Shown here: in pieces, positions 35,101 through 42,513 of the stretch
How the letters are laid out: every line of letters starts with the position of its first letter
Position numbering within the stretch: position 1 is the first letter of the stretch
Source of the DNA: JAMLIN01 sp964509685
Lineage (GTDB): Bacteria > Pseudomonadota > Gammaproteobacteria > Burkholderiales > Burkholderiaceae_E
Assembly (NCBI GenBank): GCA_964509685.1
Contig: CAZDYQ010000017.1
Span: 1-42,513 of the forward strand
DNA length: 42,513 nucleotides
Direction: 5' to 3'
Position numbers and translations under genes: made by a program
The notes under the pieces: model-generated
What the model was told of the DNA's origin: nothing
The model's input: only the letters and a program-made list of their open reading frames with translations
Databases searched by the model: none

Positions 35101-36205
35101 GGCGGGCGCCGTCATCCAGGTCCGCGCGGACGATCGCGATGCGGTGATGGGCGAGCTGCGCGCGCTCGGGCTGTCGGCCCACTCGCACGTCATCGGCAAG
35201 CCGGCCGAGGGCGACGAGATCAGCTTCTATCGCGACGGGCGACGCATCTTTTCCGAGTCGCGCGTGACGCTCCAGCGCATCTGGACCGAGACGAGCTACC
35301 GGATCGCGGCGCTGCGGGACGATCCGGAGTGCGCCCAGGAGGAGTTCGACGCCATTGCCGGCATCGACGACCCGGGGCTGCATGTGGCGCTCACCTACGA
35401 TCCCGCCGAGGACATCGCCGCGCCGTTCATCGCCTCCGGCGCGCGGCCGAAGGTGGCGGTGCTGCGCGAGCAGGGCGTCAACAGCCATGTCGAGATGGCC
35501 GCGGCCTTCACGCGCGCGGGCTTCGATGCCTACGACGTGCACATGACCGACCTCATCGCCGGTCGCCATCGACTGGACGACTTCAAGGGCCTCGTCGCCT
35601 GCGGCGGCTTCTCCTACGGCGACGTCCTGGGTGCCGGCGCGGGCTGGGCGAAGTCGATCCTCTTCAATGCGGCGATGGCCGAGCGCTTCGCATCCTTCTT
35701 CAGCCGCCCGGACACGTTCAGCCTCGGCATCTGCAACGGCTGCCAGATGTTCGCGCACCTGAAGTCCATCATCCCGGGCGCCGAGCACTGGCCCGCGTTC
35801 GTGCGCAACCGCTCCGAACAGTTCGAGGGGCGGCTCGTGCAGGTCGAGGTGCTCGAGTCGCCCTCGATCCTGCTTGCCGGCATGGCCGGGAGCCGGATGC
35901 CGATCGTGGTCTCCAACGGCGAGGGCAGGGTGCGGTTCGCCAGCGAGGAGCAGGCCGGCCGGGCGCGCGCCGCGCTGCGCTTCGTCGACGGCCATGGCGA
36001 GGTCGCGACGCGCTACCCGGCCAACCCCAACGGCTCGCCCGGCGGCCTGACCGGATTCACCTCGGACGACGGGCGGGCCACGATCCTGATGCCGCATCCG
36101 GAGCGCGTGTTCCGGACGGTGCAGATGAGCTGGGCGCCGCCCGGGCTGGGGGAAGATTCCCCCTGGATGCGCATCTTCCGCAACGCCCGGGCCTGGGTGG
36201 GCTGA
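32174..36205 (+). CDS. purL: Phosphoribosylformylglycinamidine synthase (large PurL)
   Basis: Fourth step of purine synthesis: converts FGAR, glutamine and ATP to FGAM. The 1343-residue single-chain form is typical of beta- and gammaproteobacteria. It has the N-terminal PurS-like region, synthase domains with ANSEHCRHKIFNADW, KVETHNHPTAIAPFPGAATG, GAGGEIRDEGATGRG and VGKDSLSM, and a C-terminal glutamine amidotransferase. That domain has VLREQGVNSHVEMA, GGFSYGDVLGAGAGW, LGICNGCQMFAHL (nucleophile Cys about 1187) and the His/Glu pair in MPHPERVF. The end is complete. It appears to be a single-gene unit: a 99-bp gap precedes it and a hairpin follows the stop. Confidence 0.97.
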   Translation: MSASYFTLAGSPALSGFRIARLLEELRRIEPRIEALETSWFYPCVADRELAPLDRARLQALVDDDAVAGPRTEGPGQPVWVVPRLGTLSPWASKATDIAHNCGFDAVRRIERGIEYRIVPRRGVFGAKAFDEALLLRLAGVLHDRMTESVLLERPDPARIFAPLQGKPMQRIALLARGRDALVEANRSLGLALSDDEIDYLVENFGRLGRDPSDVELMMFAQANSEHCRHKIFNADWVLDGEPMDKSLFGMIRATHAAHPAGTIVAYSDNAAVLEGREIQRFHSWQSLPDGRRVNGLYAGEPGLTHSLLKVETHNHPTAIAPFPGAATGAGGEIRDEGATGRGSRPRFGLTGFTVSNLRIPGFEQPWETGPDQGGDGGAGYGRPSHIASALDIMIEGPVGGAAFNNEFGRPNLLGYFRTYEQEAEGIMRGYHKPIMIAGGVGSIDARHVGKKPLPAGTLLIQLGGPGMRIGLGGGAASSMGTGTNSAELDFDSVQRGNPEMQRRAQEVLDRCQALGPANPILSIHDVGAGGLSNAFPELVHDAGRSARFLLDRIPLEETGMSPAEIWCNESQERYVLALAPESLPAFDYLCRRERCPFAVVGTVTDDGQLQLLFSEEDPVGGHPVDMPIDVLLGKPPRMSRTGATRERRLAPVDAAGHELGPIACAVLRHPTVASKRFLVTIGDRTVGGLSARDQMVGPWQVPVADCAIGLADFDGYAGDALAMGERSPVAVIDPAASARMAITEAVTNLCAAPVERIDAIKLSANWMAACGDPAEDADLFHAVRAASEFCIALGIAIPVGKDSLSMRTVWRDPGSDQDKQVLAPTSLVVTAFAPVADVRLGSTPQLDPSLDTVLILVDLGAGRQRLGGSVFAQVTGQVGNEAPDLDDPSRLANFVTAIARLREQGRLLAYHDRSDGGLFATVCEMAFAGRCGVAINIDMLAFDPGSTDWGDFKIRPEQVSVQRGEATIRALFNEEAGAVIQVRADDRDAVMGELRALGLSAHSHVIGKPAEGDEISFYRDGRRIFSESRVTLQRIWTETSYRIAALRDDPECAQEEFDAIAGIDDPGLHVALTYDPAEDIAAPFIASGARPKVAVLREQGVNSHVEMAAAFTRAGFDAYDVHMTDLIAGRHRLDDFKGLVACGGFSYGDVLGAGAGWAKSILFNAAMAERFASFFSRPDTFSLGICNGCQMFAHLKSIIPGAEHWPAFVRNRSEQFEGRLVQVEVLESPSILLAGMAGSRMPIVVSNGEGRVRFASEEQAGRARAALRFVDGHGEVATRYPANPNGSPGGLTGFTSDDGRATILMPHPERVFRTVQMSWAPPGLGEDSPWMRIFRNARAWVG

Positions 36206-36207
36206 GC

Positions 36208-36231
36208 CGCCGGGCCCGGTTCGGCCCGGCG
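36208..36231 (+). terminator. GC-rich stem-loop after purL
   Basis: A 9-bp stem with arms 36208-36216 and 36223-36231 (CGCCGGGCC / GGCCCGGCG) and the 6-nt loop CGGTTC, beginning 2 nt after the purL stop. No T run follows. The rest of the gap to 36437 has only an isolated TAGAAT (36301-36306) without a clear -35, which may serve the acyl-CoA dehydrogenase pair. Confidence 0.5.
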
Positions 36232-36437
36232 CCCGGTCCTCGCGTCCCGATCGGCGACGATTCCGGCCCGGTTTCGGCATGGCCCGTTCGAGAATTCGCC
36301 TAGAATTGCCCAACGCCCGACAACTGAATCCGGCCGCAAGGCGTTCGGTCGCGGGAAGGCCGCCGTGCATCGGCATGCCGGCGTGCCACGACGACCAAGA
36401 TCGAGAAGGGTGCCGGCCCGACATATGGAGATAGCGG

Positions 36438-37616
<1,179 letters not shown>

Positions 37617-37632
37617 CGGAGGGCAGCACACC

Positions 37633-38775
37633 ATGGACTTCACACTCAACGAAGAAGAGCAACTGCTTGCCGACAGCATCAACCGCCTGATCGACAAGAC
37701 GTACGACTTCGAGGCGCGCAAGGCGATCACCCGGTCCGAGGCGGGTTACGACCCGAAGCTCTGGGCCGCGCTCGCGGAACTCGGCGTGCTCGGCCTGCCG
37801 CTGCCCGAGGCGCAGGGCGGTTTCGGCGTGGGCATGCTCAGCATGGTCAGCGTCATGAAGGCGCTGGGCCGCGGCCTGGTGGTCGAGCCCTACGTGCCGA
37901 CGGTGACCGCCGCGCGCCTGATCGCGGCGCTGGGGTCGGACGCCCAGAAGTCGCTGCTCGAGAAGGTCATCGCGGGCGAACTCAAGCTCGCGCTCGGCCA
38001 CGCGGAGCCCGACTCGCGCTACAACCTGAACGAGGTCGCGACACGCGCCACCCGTGCCGGCTCCGGCTACAGGCTGACCGGCGAGAAGCGCCTGGTGCTG
38101 GGCGCCCCCATCGCCGACAAGCTGCTGGTGTCCGCCCGGACCGCCGGCGGTAATGGCGACACCGAGGGCATCGGCCTGTTCCTCGTGGATACCGGCGCGA
38201 AGGGCCTCAGGCTGAACACGTACCGCACCAACGACGACATGCGCGGCGCCGACCTGGTGCTCGACGGGGTCGAGGCCGAGCTTGTCGGCCCGGAGGGCGG
38301 GGCGTTCGACGCGATCGAGGAGGCGATCGACTTCGCCACCCTGCTCGAGTGCGCCGATGCCGTCGGCGCGATGCACTACGCCAACGAGACCACCCTCGAG
38401 TACCTCAAGACCCGCAAGCAGTTCGGCGTCCCGATCGGCAGCTTCCAGGCGCTGCAGCACCGGATGGTGGACATGACCGTCGAGGCCCGGCAGGCGGAGT
38501 CGATGCTGCTGCTCGCGTGCTCGCAGTTCGACGACGCGGCGCAGGGCAAGCTGTCGGCGTCGGAGCGACGGCGCTTCGTGTCGGCCGCCAAGGTGAAGTG
38601 CGGCGACGCGGCCCGCAAGGTCGGCCAGGAGGCGATCCAGCTCCACGGGGGCATGGGCATGACCTACGAGATGAAGGTCGCCCACACCTTCAAGCGGCTG
38701 ACGATGTTCATCCTCAGCAACGGGGATACCGAGCACCACCTGGCCCGCTACGCGGCGAGCGCGCACGCGGCCTGA
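37633..38775 (+). CDS. Acyl-CoA dehydrogenase, small subunit of a pair
   Basis: The second acyl-CoA dehydrogenase-fold protein, 380 residues, 16 bp after the first and preceded by a GGAGGG ribosome binding site. It has the N-terminal domain (MDFTLNEEEQLLADSINRLID), a central sheet region with LALGHAEPDSRYN in place of the usual TEPxxGSD FAD signature, then TRKQFGVPIGSFQALQHRMVDM and AIQLHGGMGMTYEMKVAHTFKRL. The C-terminus reads ILSNGDTEHHLARY, without the YEGT-type glutamate. The weak FAD signature suggests that it depends on its partner, as in alpha2-beta2 dehydrogenases. It ends 3 bp from the convergent LysR gene. Confidence 0.9.
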   Translation: MDFTLNEEEQLLADSINRLIDKTYDFEARKAITRSEAGYDPKLWAALAELGVLGLPLPEAQGGFGVGMLSMVSVMKALGRGLVVEPYVPTVTAARLIAALGSDAQKSLLEKVIAGELKLALGHAEPDSRYNLNEVATRATRAGSGYRLTGEKRLVLGAPIADKLLVSARTAGGNGDTEGIGLFLVDTGAKGLRLNTYRTNDDMRGADLVLDGVEAELVGPEGGAFDAIEEAIDFATLLECADAVGAMHYANETTLEYLKTRKQFGVPIGSFQALQHRMVDMTVEARQAESMLLLACSQFDDAAQGKLSASERRRFVSAAKVKCGDAARKVGQEAIQLHGGMGMTYEMKVAHTFKRLTMFILSNGDTEHHLARYAASAHAA

Positions 38776-38778
38776 ACG

Positions 38779-39633
38779 CTAGGCTTCCTCGGTACGACTG
38801 CGCTCGCGCAACCAGTGCAGAAGCTGGTTGCGCAGCGCGGTCGCGGCCGGGCCCGGCTGCTCTGGCGCCACGATGCGGATGTCGAGCTTGGGAACCGCCG
38901 GCAGCCCGGTTCCGTCCAGCGGTGCGAGGTCGAATCGTGCCGCCTCGGCTACCGGCAACAGGCTGACGCCGATTCCCGCCTTCACGCAGCGCACCGCCGT
39001 CTCCAGGTCGTCGGCATGGACGGCGACATGGCGCTCCCCCGCCCGCACCGCGCTGGTGAAGGGAGACAGGAGGACGAGCGAGGCCCGGCGCGGGTCGGTG
39101 ACCCCGCTGCGCTGTCCGTACCAGCGCAGCCGCTCGCGCCTGACCGGTCGCGAGGAGGCGGCGCCGTGGGCCGGCAGGTTCCCGGCGCCGATGACGAGGT
39201 CGTAGTCGGCGGGATCGGCCTTCGCGAGCTCCTCGTCCGGCGCGCACCGGGTGGTGAGGCGCAGGTCCGGATGCGTGCGCATGAAGCGCGCGAACAGCCG
39301 GTGCATCTCGTAGATGGCGAACAGGGGCGCGCTCGCCAGCACCCGGAGCTGGCCCGACAGGGGCGCGTCCGCCAGGCGGGCGGACGCGATCGACTGCAGC
39401 CCCACGATTTCCTCGGCAACCGGCAGCAGGTGCTCGGCAAGCGGCGTCAGGCGGACGCTGCGGGTCGTTCGCGCGAAGAGGGGCTGTCCGATCTGGTCCT
39501 CGAGGCGGCGGATCTGGGTGCTGACGGTGGACTGCCGGCTCGACAGCGCCCGGGCCGCCTTGGAGAAGCTGCGCAGGCGAGCCACCTGCACGAATGCCCG
39601 CCAGACCGACGGGGGGACGTCGATTTCGTTCAT
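38779..39633 (-). CDS. LysR-family transcriptional regulator
   Basis: A 284-residue regulator with an N-terminal winged helix (VWRAFVQVARLRSFSKAARALSSRQSTVSTQIRRLE) containing the LysR recognition helix, then DQIGQPLFARTTRSVRLTPLAEHLL. An effector-binding domain follows (LRVLASAPLFAIYEMHRLF through AGIGVSLLPVAEAA). ATG 39633 is chosen because it opens just before the helix-turn-helix; an ATG at 39690 would add 19 unconserved residues. It is convergent with the acyl-CoA dehydrogenases and co-directional with htrA, so its target is not obvious from layout. Confidence 0.92.
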   Translation of the reverse strand: MNEIDVPPSVWRAFVQVARLRSFSKAARALSSRQSTVSTQIRRLEDQIGQPLFARTTRSVRLTPLAEHLLPVAEEIVGLQSIASARLADAPLSGQLRVLASAPLFAIYEMHRLFARFMRTHPDLRLTTRCAPDEELAKADPADYDLVIGAGNLPAHGAASSRPVRRERLRWYGQRSGVTDPRRASLVLLSPFTSAVRAGERHVAVHADDLETAVRCVKAGIGVSLLPVAEAARFDLAPLDGTGLPAVPKLDIRIVAPEQPGPAATALRNQLLHWLRERSRTEEA

Positions 39634-39675
39634 TTGTCGATCGATCCGGTGAGATCGGCGCAGTAGCGGAACAGT

Positions 39676-39698
39676 GCGGCCAGTGTACACGCGGCCGC
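39676..39698. repeat. Inverted repeat between htrA and the LysR gene
   Basis: GCGGCC-A-GTGT (39676-39686) faces ACAC-GC-GGCCGC (39687-39698), with an exact 8-bp palindrome GTGTACAC at the centre (39683-39690). It lies 37 bp past the htrA stop and 43 bp before the LysR start, so it could be a terminator hairpin for htrA or an autoregulatory LysR site. Confidence 0.45.
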
Positions 39699-39735
39699 GG
39701 GCGCCGGGCAGGCCGGGTCCTTGCCGCGCTACGGC

Positions 39736-41187
39736 TCAGGCGAGTCGAATCGGAACGAAGAGTCGAGCATCACCCCGCTGAACCAGCAGGGCAACCTGCC
39801 TGGGGCGGTTCTCGAGGAGCCGATGCAGCTGGTCGGGATCCTTGAGCGGCGTGCCGTTGATCGCGAGGATCACGTCGCCGGGATGGATGCCCGCGCGCGC
39901 CGCGGCGCCGCCGGTTTCTTCGACAACCACGCCCGTGTGCATCCCGCTGGCTTCTCGCTCCCCGGCCGAGAGCGGGCGCACGACCAGGCCGAGCGGCGAT
40001 GGGGCCGGCTCCCGGGGGCTCGATACCTCGTCGGGCCCCTCGTCGTGGCTGCCGATCCCCGCAGCGAGCACCATCCGGTCGCCGTCTCGCCAGACCTCCA
40101 GCCGGACCTCGGTACCCGGCGGCTCGCCCGCGATGGCCCGCGCGAGATCCCCGGCCTGCAGCACGGGCAGGGATCCGACGGCAAGGACGATGTCGCCGGG
40201 GCGCAGCCCGGCCCGGGCCGCGCCGCCGCCCTCGTCCACGGATGTGACGAGCGCGCCGCGCGGGCCGTCGAGTCCGAACGAGCGGGCCAGCGCGTCATCG
40301 ACCTCCTGGACGGAGACGCCGAGGCGGCCGCGGGCCACCCGGCCGGTGGCGACGATCTGCGCCTTGGCCTCCAGGGCAACATCGATCGGGATCGCGAACG
40401 ACAGGCCTTGCCAGCCGGCCGCCTGGCTGTAGATCTGGGAGGTGATCCCCACCACCTCGCCGTCGAGGTTGAGGAGGGGGCCTCCCGAGGTGCCCGGGTT
40501 GACCGCGACATCGGTCTGGATGAACGGCACCCAGGATTCGTTCGGCAGCGAACGCGAGGTCGCGTTGACGATGCCCGCGCTGACCGTGGGCTCCAGGCCG
40601 TAGGGCGAACCGATCGCCACCACCCATTGGCCCGCCTGCAGCGCGCCGGGGTTCCCGGTGCGAACGACCGGCAGCCCGGACGCGTCGATCCTGAGCACGG
40701 CGACATCGGTCTCGGCATCGGTGCCGACCACGCGGGCCGGGAACTCGCGCCTGTCGTTCAGGCGCACGACGATCTCCTGCGCGCCGTCGACGATGTGCGC
40801 ATTGGCGAGGAGGGTGCCGTCGGCATCGACGAGGAAGCCGGAGCCGACACCGCGCTGCGGCCGGTCCGGGCGGGCCGCGCCGGGCAGCCCGCGCAGGACC
40901 CAGTCGAGCCGCGAAGGCGGATCCGCCGGCGAGGGCGCGGGCGTGGTCCGCGAGGCGACCCGGATGCTGACCACGGCGGCGGCGCTGTTCCTGACGAGCG
41001 CGGTGAAGTCCGGAAGTGCGTGTGCGCGCGGCGGCATGGCAACGTCCGCCGGGCTGGCCATGACGGTCGTCCGGTGCGCCGTTGCCTCGGCGCTTCGTTG
41101 CGCCGGAGCGTGCGCGCCGTCTTGCGCCTGGGCCACGCCGGCGCCGAGCACCCCGGCGACGAGGGCGGCGGCGACGATCCGAGTCAT
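39736..41187 (-). CDS. Periplasmic serine protease of the HtrA/DegP family
   Basis: Trypsin-like protease with two PDZ domains that degrades or refolds damaged envelope proteins. The 483-residue product has a Sec signal (IVAAALVAGVLGAGVAQA) and a Pro/Ala-rich linker. The catalytic triad is His131 (LLANAHIVDG), Asp161 (AETDVAVLRI) and Ser234 (VNPGTSGGPLLN, where GNSGG is more usual). PDZ1 spans about 280-370 with RAGLRPGDIVLAV, PDZ2 about 395-480 with RAGIHPGDVILAINGTPL. It lies 85 bp downstream of a sensor kinase gene on the same strand, and an OmpR-type direct repeat sits in the gap, which suggests control by that two-component system. Confidence 0.92.
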   Translation of the reverse strand: MTRIVAAALVAGVLGAGVAQAQDGAHAPAQRSAEATAHRTTVMASPADVAMPPRAHALPDFTALVRNSAAAVVSIRVASRTTPAPSPADPPSRLDWVLRGLPGAARPDRPQRGVGSGFLVDADGTLLANAHIVDGAQEIVVRLNDRREFPARVVGTDAETDVAVLRIDASGLPVVRTGNPGALQAGQWVVAIGSPYGLEPTVSAGIVNATSRSLPNESWVPFIQTDVAVNPGTSGGPLLNLDGEVVGITSQIYSQAAGWQGLSFAIPIDVALEAKAQIVATGRVARGRLGVSVQEVDDALARSFGLDGPRGALVTSVDEGGGAARAGLRPGDIVLAVGSLPVLQAGDLARAIAGEPPGTEVRLEVWRDGDRMVLAAGIGSHDEGPDEVSSPREPAPSPLGLVVRPLSAGEREASGMHTGVVVEETGGAAARAGIHPGDVILAINGTPLKDPDQLHRLLENRPRQVALLVQRGDARLFVPIRLA

Positions 41188-41237
41188 GAAAGCGGTCCTC
41201 CGGGGAAGCCTCGCTCGCTATCGAGACTAGGCCCCGC

Positions 41238-41277
41238 GCATTAGGGCCAGATTACGTTCGCTGAAGCCCGCCTTAAG
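41238..41277 (-). promoter_or_regulatory. Candidate htrA promoter with OmpR-type direct repeat
   Basis: On the minus strand CTTAAG (41277-41272), 5 bp (GCGGG), CTTCAG (41266-41261): two similar hexamers 11 bp apart, the spacing of PmrA/QseB-class boxes (CTTAAT-N5-CTTAAT type). CTTCAG is in turn 17 bp from TAATGC (41243-41238), a possible -10. The first hexamer overlaps the kinase stop codon. Confidence 0.45.
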
Positions 41278-42511
41278 GATTCTTGCGAGATGTTTCGGCG
41301 GGGAAGCGCACCTCCGCCCGCAGGCCGCGTCCCTTCGGGTTGTCAAGGAGGCGCACGCTCGCCCCATGGCGATCGGCCACCTGCCGCACGATGGACAGCC
41401 CGAGGCCGCTGCCGTGCTCCCCGTGCGGCCCGGTCGAGGCGTAGTCGGTGCGGTAGAAGCGGTCGAAGACCCTCTCGCGCTCGGCCGGTTCGATCCCCGG
41501 CCCGTCGTCGTCCACCCGCAGCACGATGTCGTCGCGATCCCGGCCGCACCAGAGGTCCACGCGCCCGCCCGCGGGCGTATAGCGCAAGGCATTGCCGACG
41601 AGGTTCGCGACCAGGATGGCGAGTCCGTGCGGGTCGCCGCTCAGTCGCAGCGCGCCGGGCGACGCGGAGTCGTCGGCCACGCCGAGGTCGATCCGCCGCG
41701 ATTCCGCCAGGGCGGCATGGTCGGCGGCGCAACGCGCGAGGAGTTCGGCCGGATCAACCTCCGCGCGGACGAGTGTCGCCTCGGCATCGGCGTCCTGGCG
41801 CGCGAGCAGCAGGAGCTGGTCGACGAGCGCGCCCAGTCGCCCGATCCCCTGCGCCAGCCGGTCGGCGGCCAGCTCGCGCTCGAGCCTCGTCTCGGCGCGC
41901 CGCAGGAGGTCGAGCTGGAGGCGGACCGCGGCGAGCGGCGTGCGCAGCTCGTGGGCGGCATCCGCCAGGAAGTCGCGCTGCTTGCGAAACGCTTCGTCGA
42001 GCCGCGCCATCAGCGCGTTGATGCCCCTGACGAGGGGCTGCAGTTCGCTCGGCAGGCCTGCGGGATCGAGCGCCTGGAGACTGTCCGGCGCGCGGCGGGC
42101 GAGGGCGTCGCGGACCTGCGCGAGCGGCGCGAGGCCGCGGCCGACGAGCACCCAGACGAGCATCGCCAGGGCGGCGCTCAGGAGGGCGAGGGGCGCGGTC
42201 TGGTTGATGGCCGCGCGGGCGGCGATCCGGGTGCGCAGGGCAAGGGGCTGCGCCGCCTGCACCAGGATCCCGGCGCGCAGCGCGCTGTAGACGCGCAGCG
42301 GTCCCTGCGGGGTATCGACGGTGGAAAAGCCCAGCGCCGCGCGCTGCGGCAGCTCCCACTCGGTCGAGGATCGATAGACATGGACCCCGTTCCGATCCCA
42401 GATCTGGATCATGATGCCCTCGTGGATCGGGTCCTCGAAGGGCACGAGCAGGTCCATCGGCGCGCGCGGCGCGGGCACGCTCAGCGCGATCTGGCGCAGG
42501 TGGTCGTCGAG
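41273..42511 (-). CDS. Sensor histidine kinase, QseC-like (5' end outside window)
   Basis: Membrane two-component sensor. The frame stays open to the window edge, so the N-terminus with the first membrane helix is missing. Visible in order are LDDHLRQIALSVPAP and a periplasmic sensor segment (FEDPIHEGIMIQIWDRNGVHVYRSS) typical of QseC-type kinases, the second membrane helix (TAPLALLSAALAMLVWVLVG), and a HAMP-like linker with GLAPLAQVRDAL. The H-box is FLADAAHELRTPLAAVRLQLD, the N-box LVGNALRYTPAGG, G1 VDDDGPGIEP and G2 GSGLGLSIVRQVAD. The cognate response regulator gene is expected just beyond the window. Confidence 0.93.
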   Translation of the reverse strand, partial: LDDHLRQIALSVPAPRAPMDLLVPFEDPIHEGIMIQIWDRNGVHVYRSSTEWELPQRAALGFSTVDTPQGPLRVYSALRAGILVQAAQPLALRTRIAARAAINQTAPLALLSAALAMLVWVLVGRGLAPLAQVRDALARRAPDSLQALDPAGLPSELQPLVRGINALMARLDEAFRKQRDFLADAAHELRTPLAAVRLQLDLLRRAETRLERELAADRLAQGIGRLGALVDQLLLLARQDADAEATLVRAEVDPAELLARCAADHAALAESRRIDLGVADDSASPGALRLSGDPHGLAILVANLVGNALRYTPAGGRVDLWCGRDRDDIVLRVDDDGPGIEPAERERVFDRFYRTDYASTGPHGEHGSGLGLSIVRQVADRHGASVRLLDNPKGRGLRAEVRFPAETSRKNP

Positions 42512-42513
42512 CA

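Noticed and set aside
36301..36306. TAGAAT as a firm promoter for the acyl-CoA dehydrogenase pair
   Set aside because: A -10-like hexamer alone, without an acceptable -35 at 16-18 bp, is not enough for a call.

Overview
The window is a high-GC (roughly 70% by eye), gene-dense bacterial chromosome segment. The leading block rnc-era-recO-pdxJ-acpS-nagZ-uvrC-pgsA followed by a glycine tRNA is the arrangement found in Betaproteobacteria, and the two TRAP operons, the paired acyl-CoA dehydrogenases and the 5-oxoprolinase fit a Burkholderiales-like heterotroph. No rRNA, insertion sequence, integrase, phage gene or CRISPR array is visible.

Layout. 1-7260 (+): tightly packed housekeeping operon for RNA processing, ribosome assembly, repair, vitamin B6, ACP activation, cell-wall recycling and phospholipid synthesis, with several 4-bp or 20-bp gene overlaps. 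7309-7384: tRNA-Gly(GCC) with its own promoter and a terminator-like stem-loop. 7512-19483: a block lying between tRNA-Gly and tRNA-Cys. It holds an alcohol dehydrogenase (-), a CinA-type protein, a hemerythrin and a DUF421 membrane protein (+), an MFS exporter (+), and a minus-strand set of a Tat-exported TRAP transporter plus bifunctional PutA. 19723-20109: strong promoter, intrinsic terminator, tRNA-Cys(GCA) and tRNA-Leu(UAA). 20070-24649: divergent tesA-like esterase and ABC ATPase, then pgi and a bifunctional NAD(P)HX repair enzyme. 24730-32074: a second TRAP operon (-) divergent from a MarR-like regulator and a fused 5-oxoprolinase (+). 32174-36205: purL. 36438-38775: an acyl-CoA dehydrogenase pair convergent with a LysR regulator. 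39736-42511: an HtrA-type periplasmic protease downstream of a QseC-like sensor kinase that runs off the window.

How it fits together. The second half suggests scavenging of amino-acid-derived acids: a TRAP transporter, a regulator and 5-oxoprolinase would import pyroglutamate and convert it to glutamate, while PutA oxidises proline to glutamate beside a TRAP system of the type that takes up 2-oxo acids. The substrates are inferred from context.

I found no clearly unprecedented system. The best leads are the tRNA cluster (contiguous in E. coli as glyW-cysT-leuZ) split by about 12.5 kb, a promoter-terminator unit just upstream of tRNA-Cys that may encode a very short RNA, the pyroglutamate module with a visible operator, an OmpR-type direct repeat in front of htrA, and several low-complexity insertions in otherwise conserved proteins.
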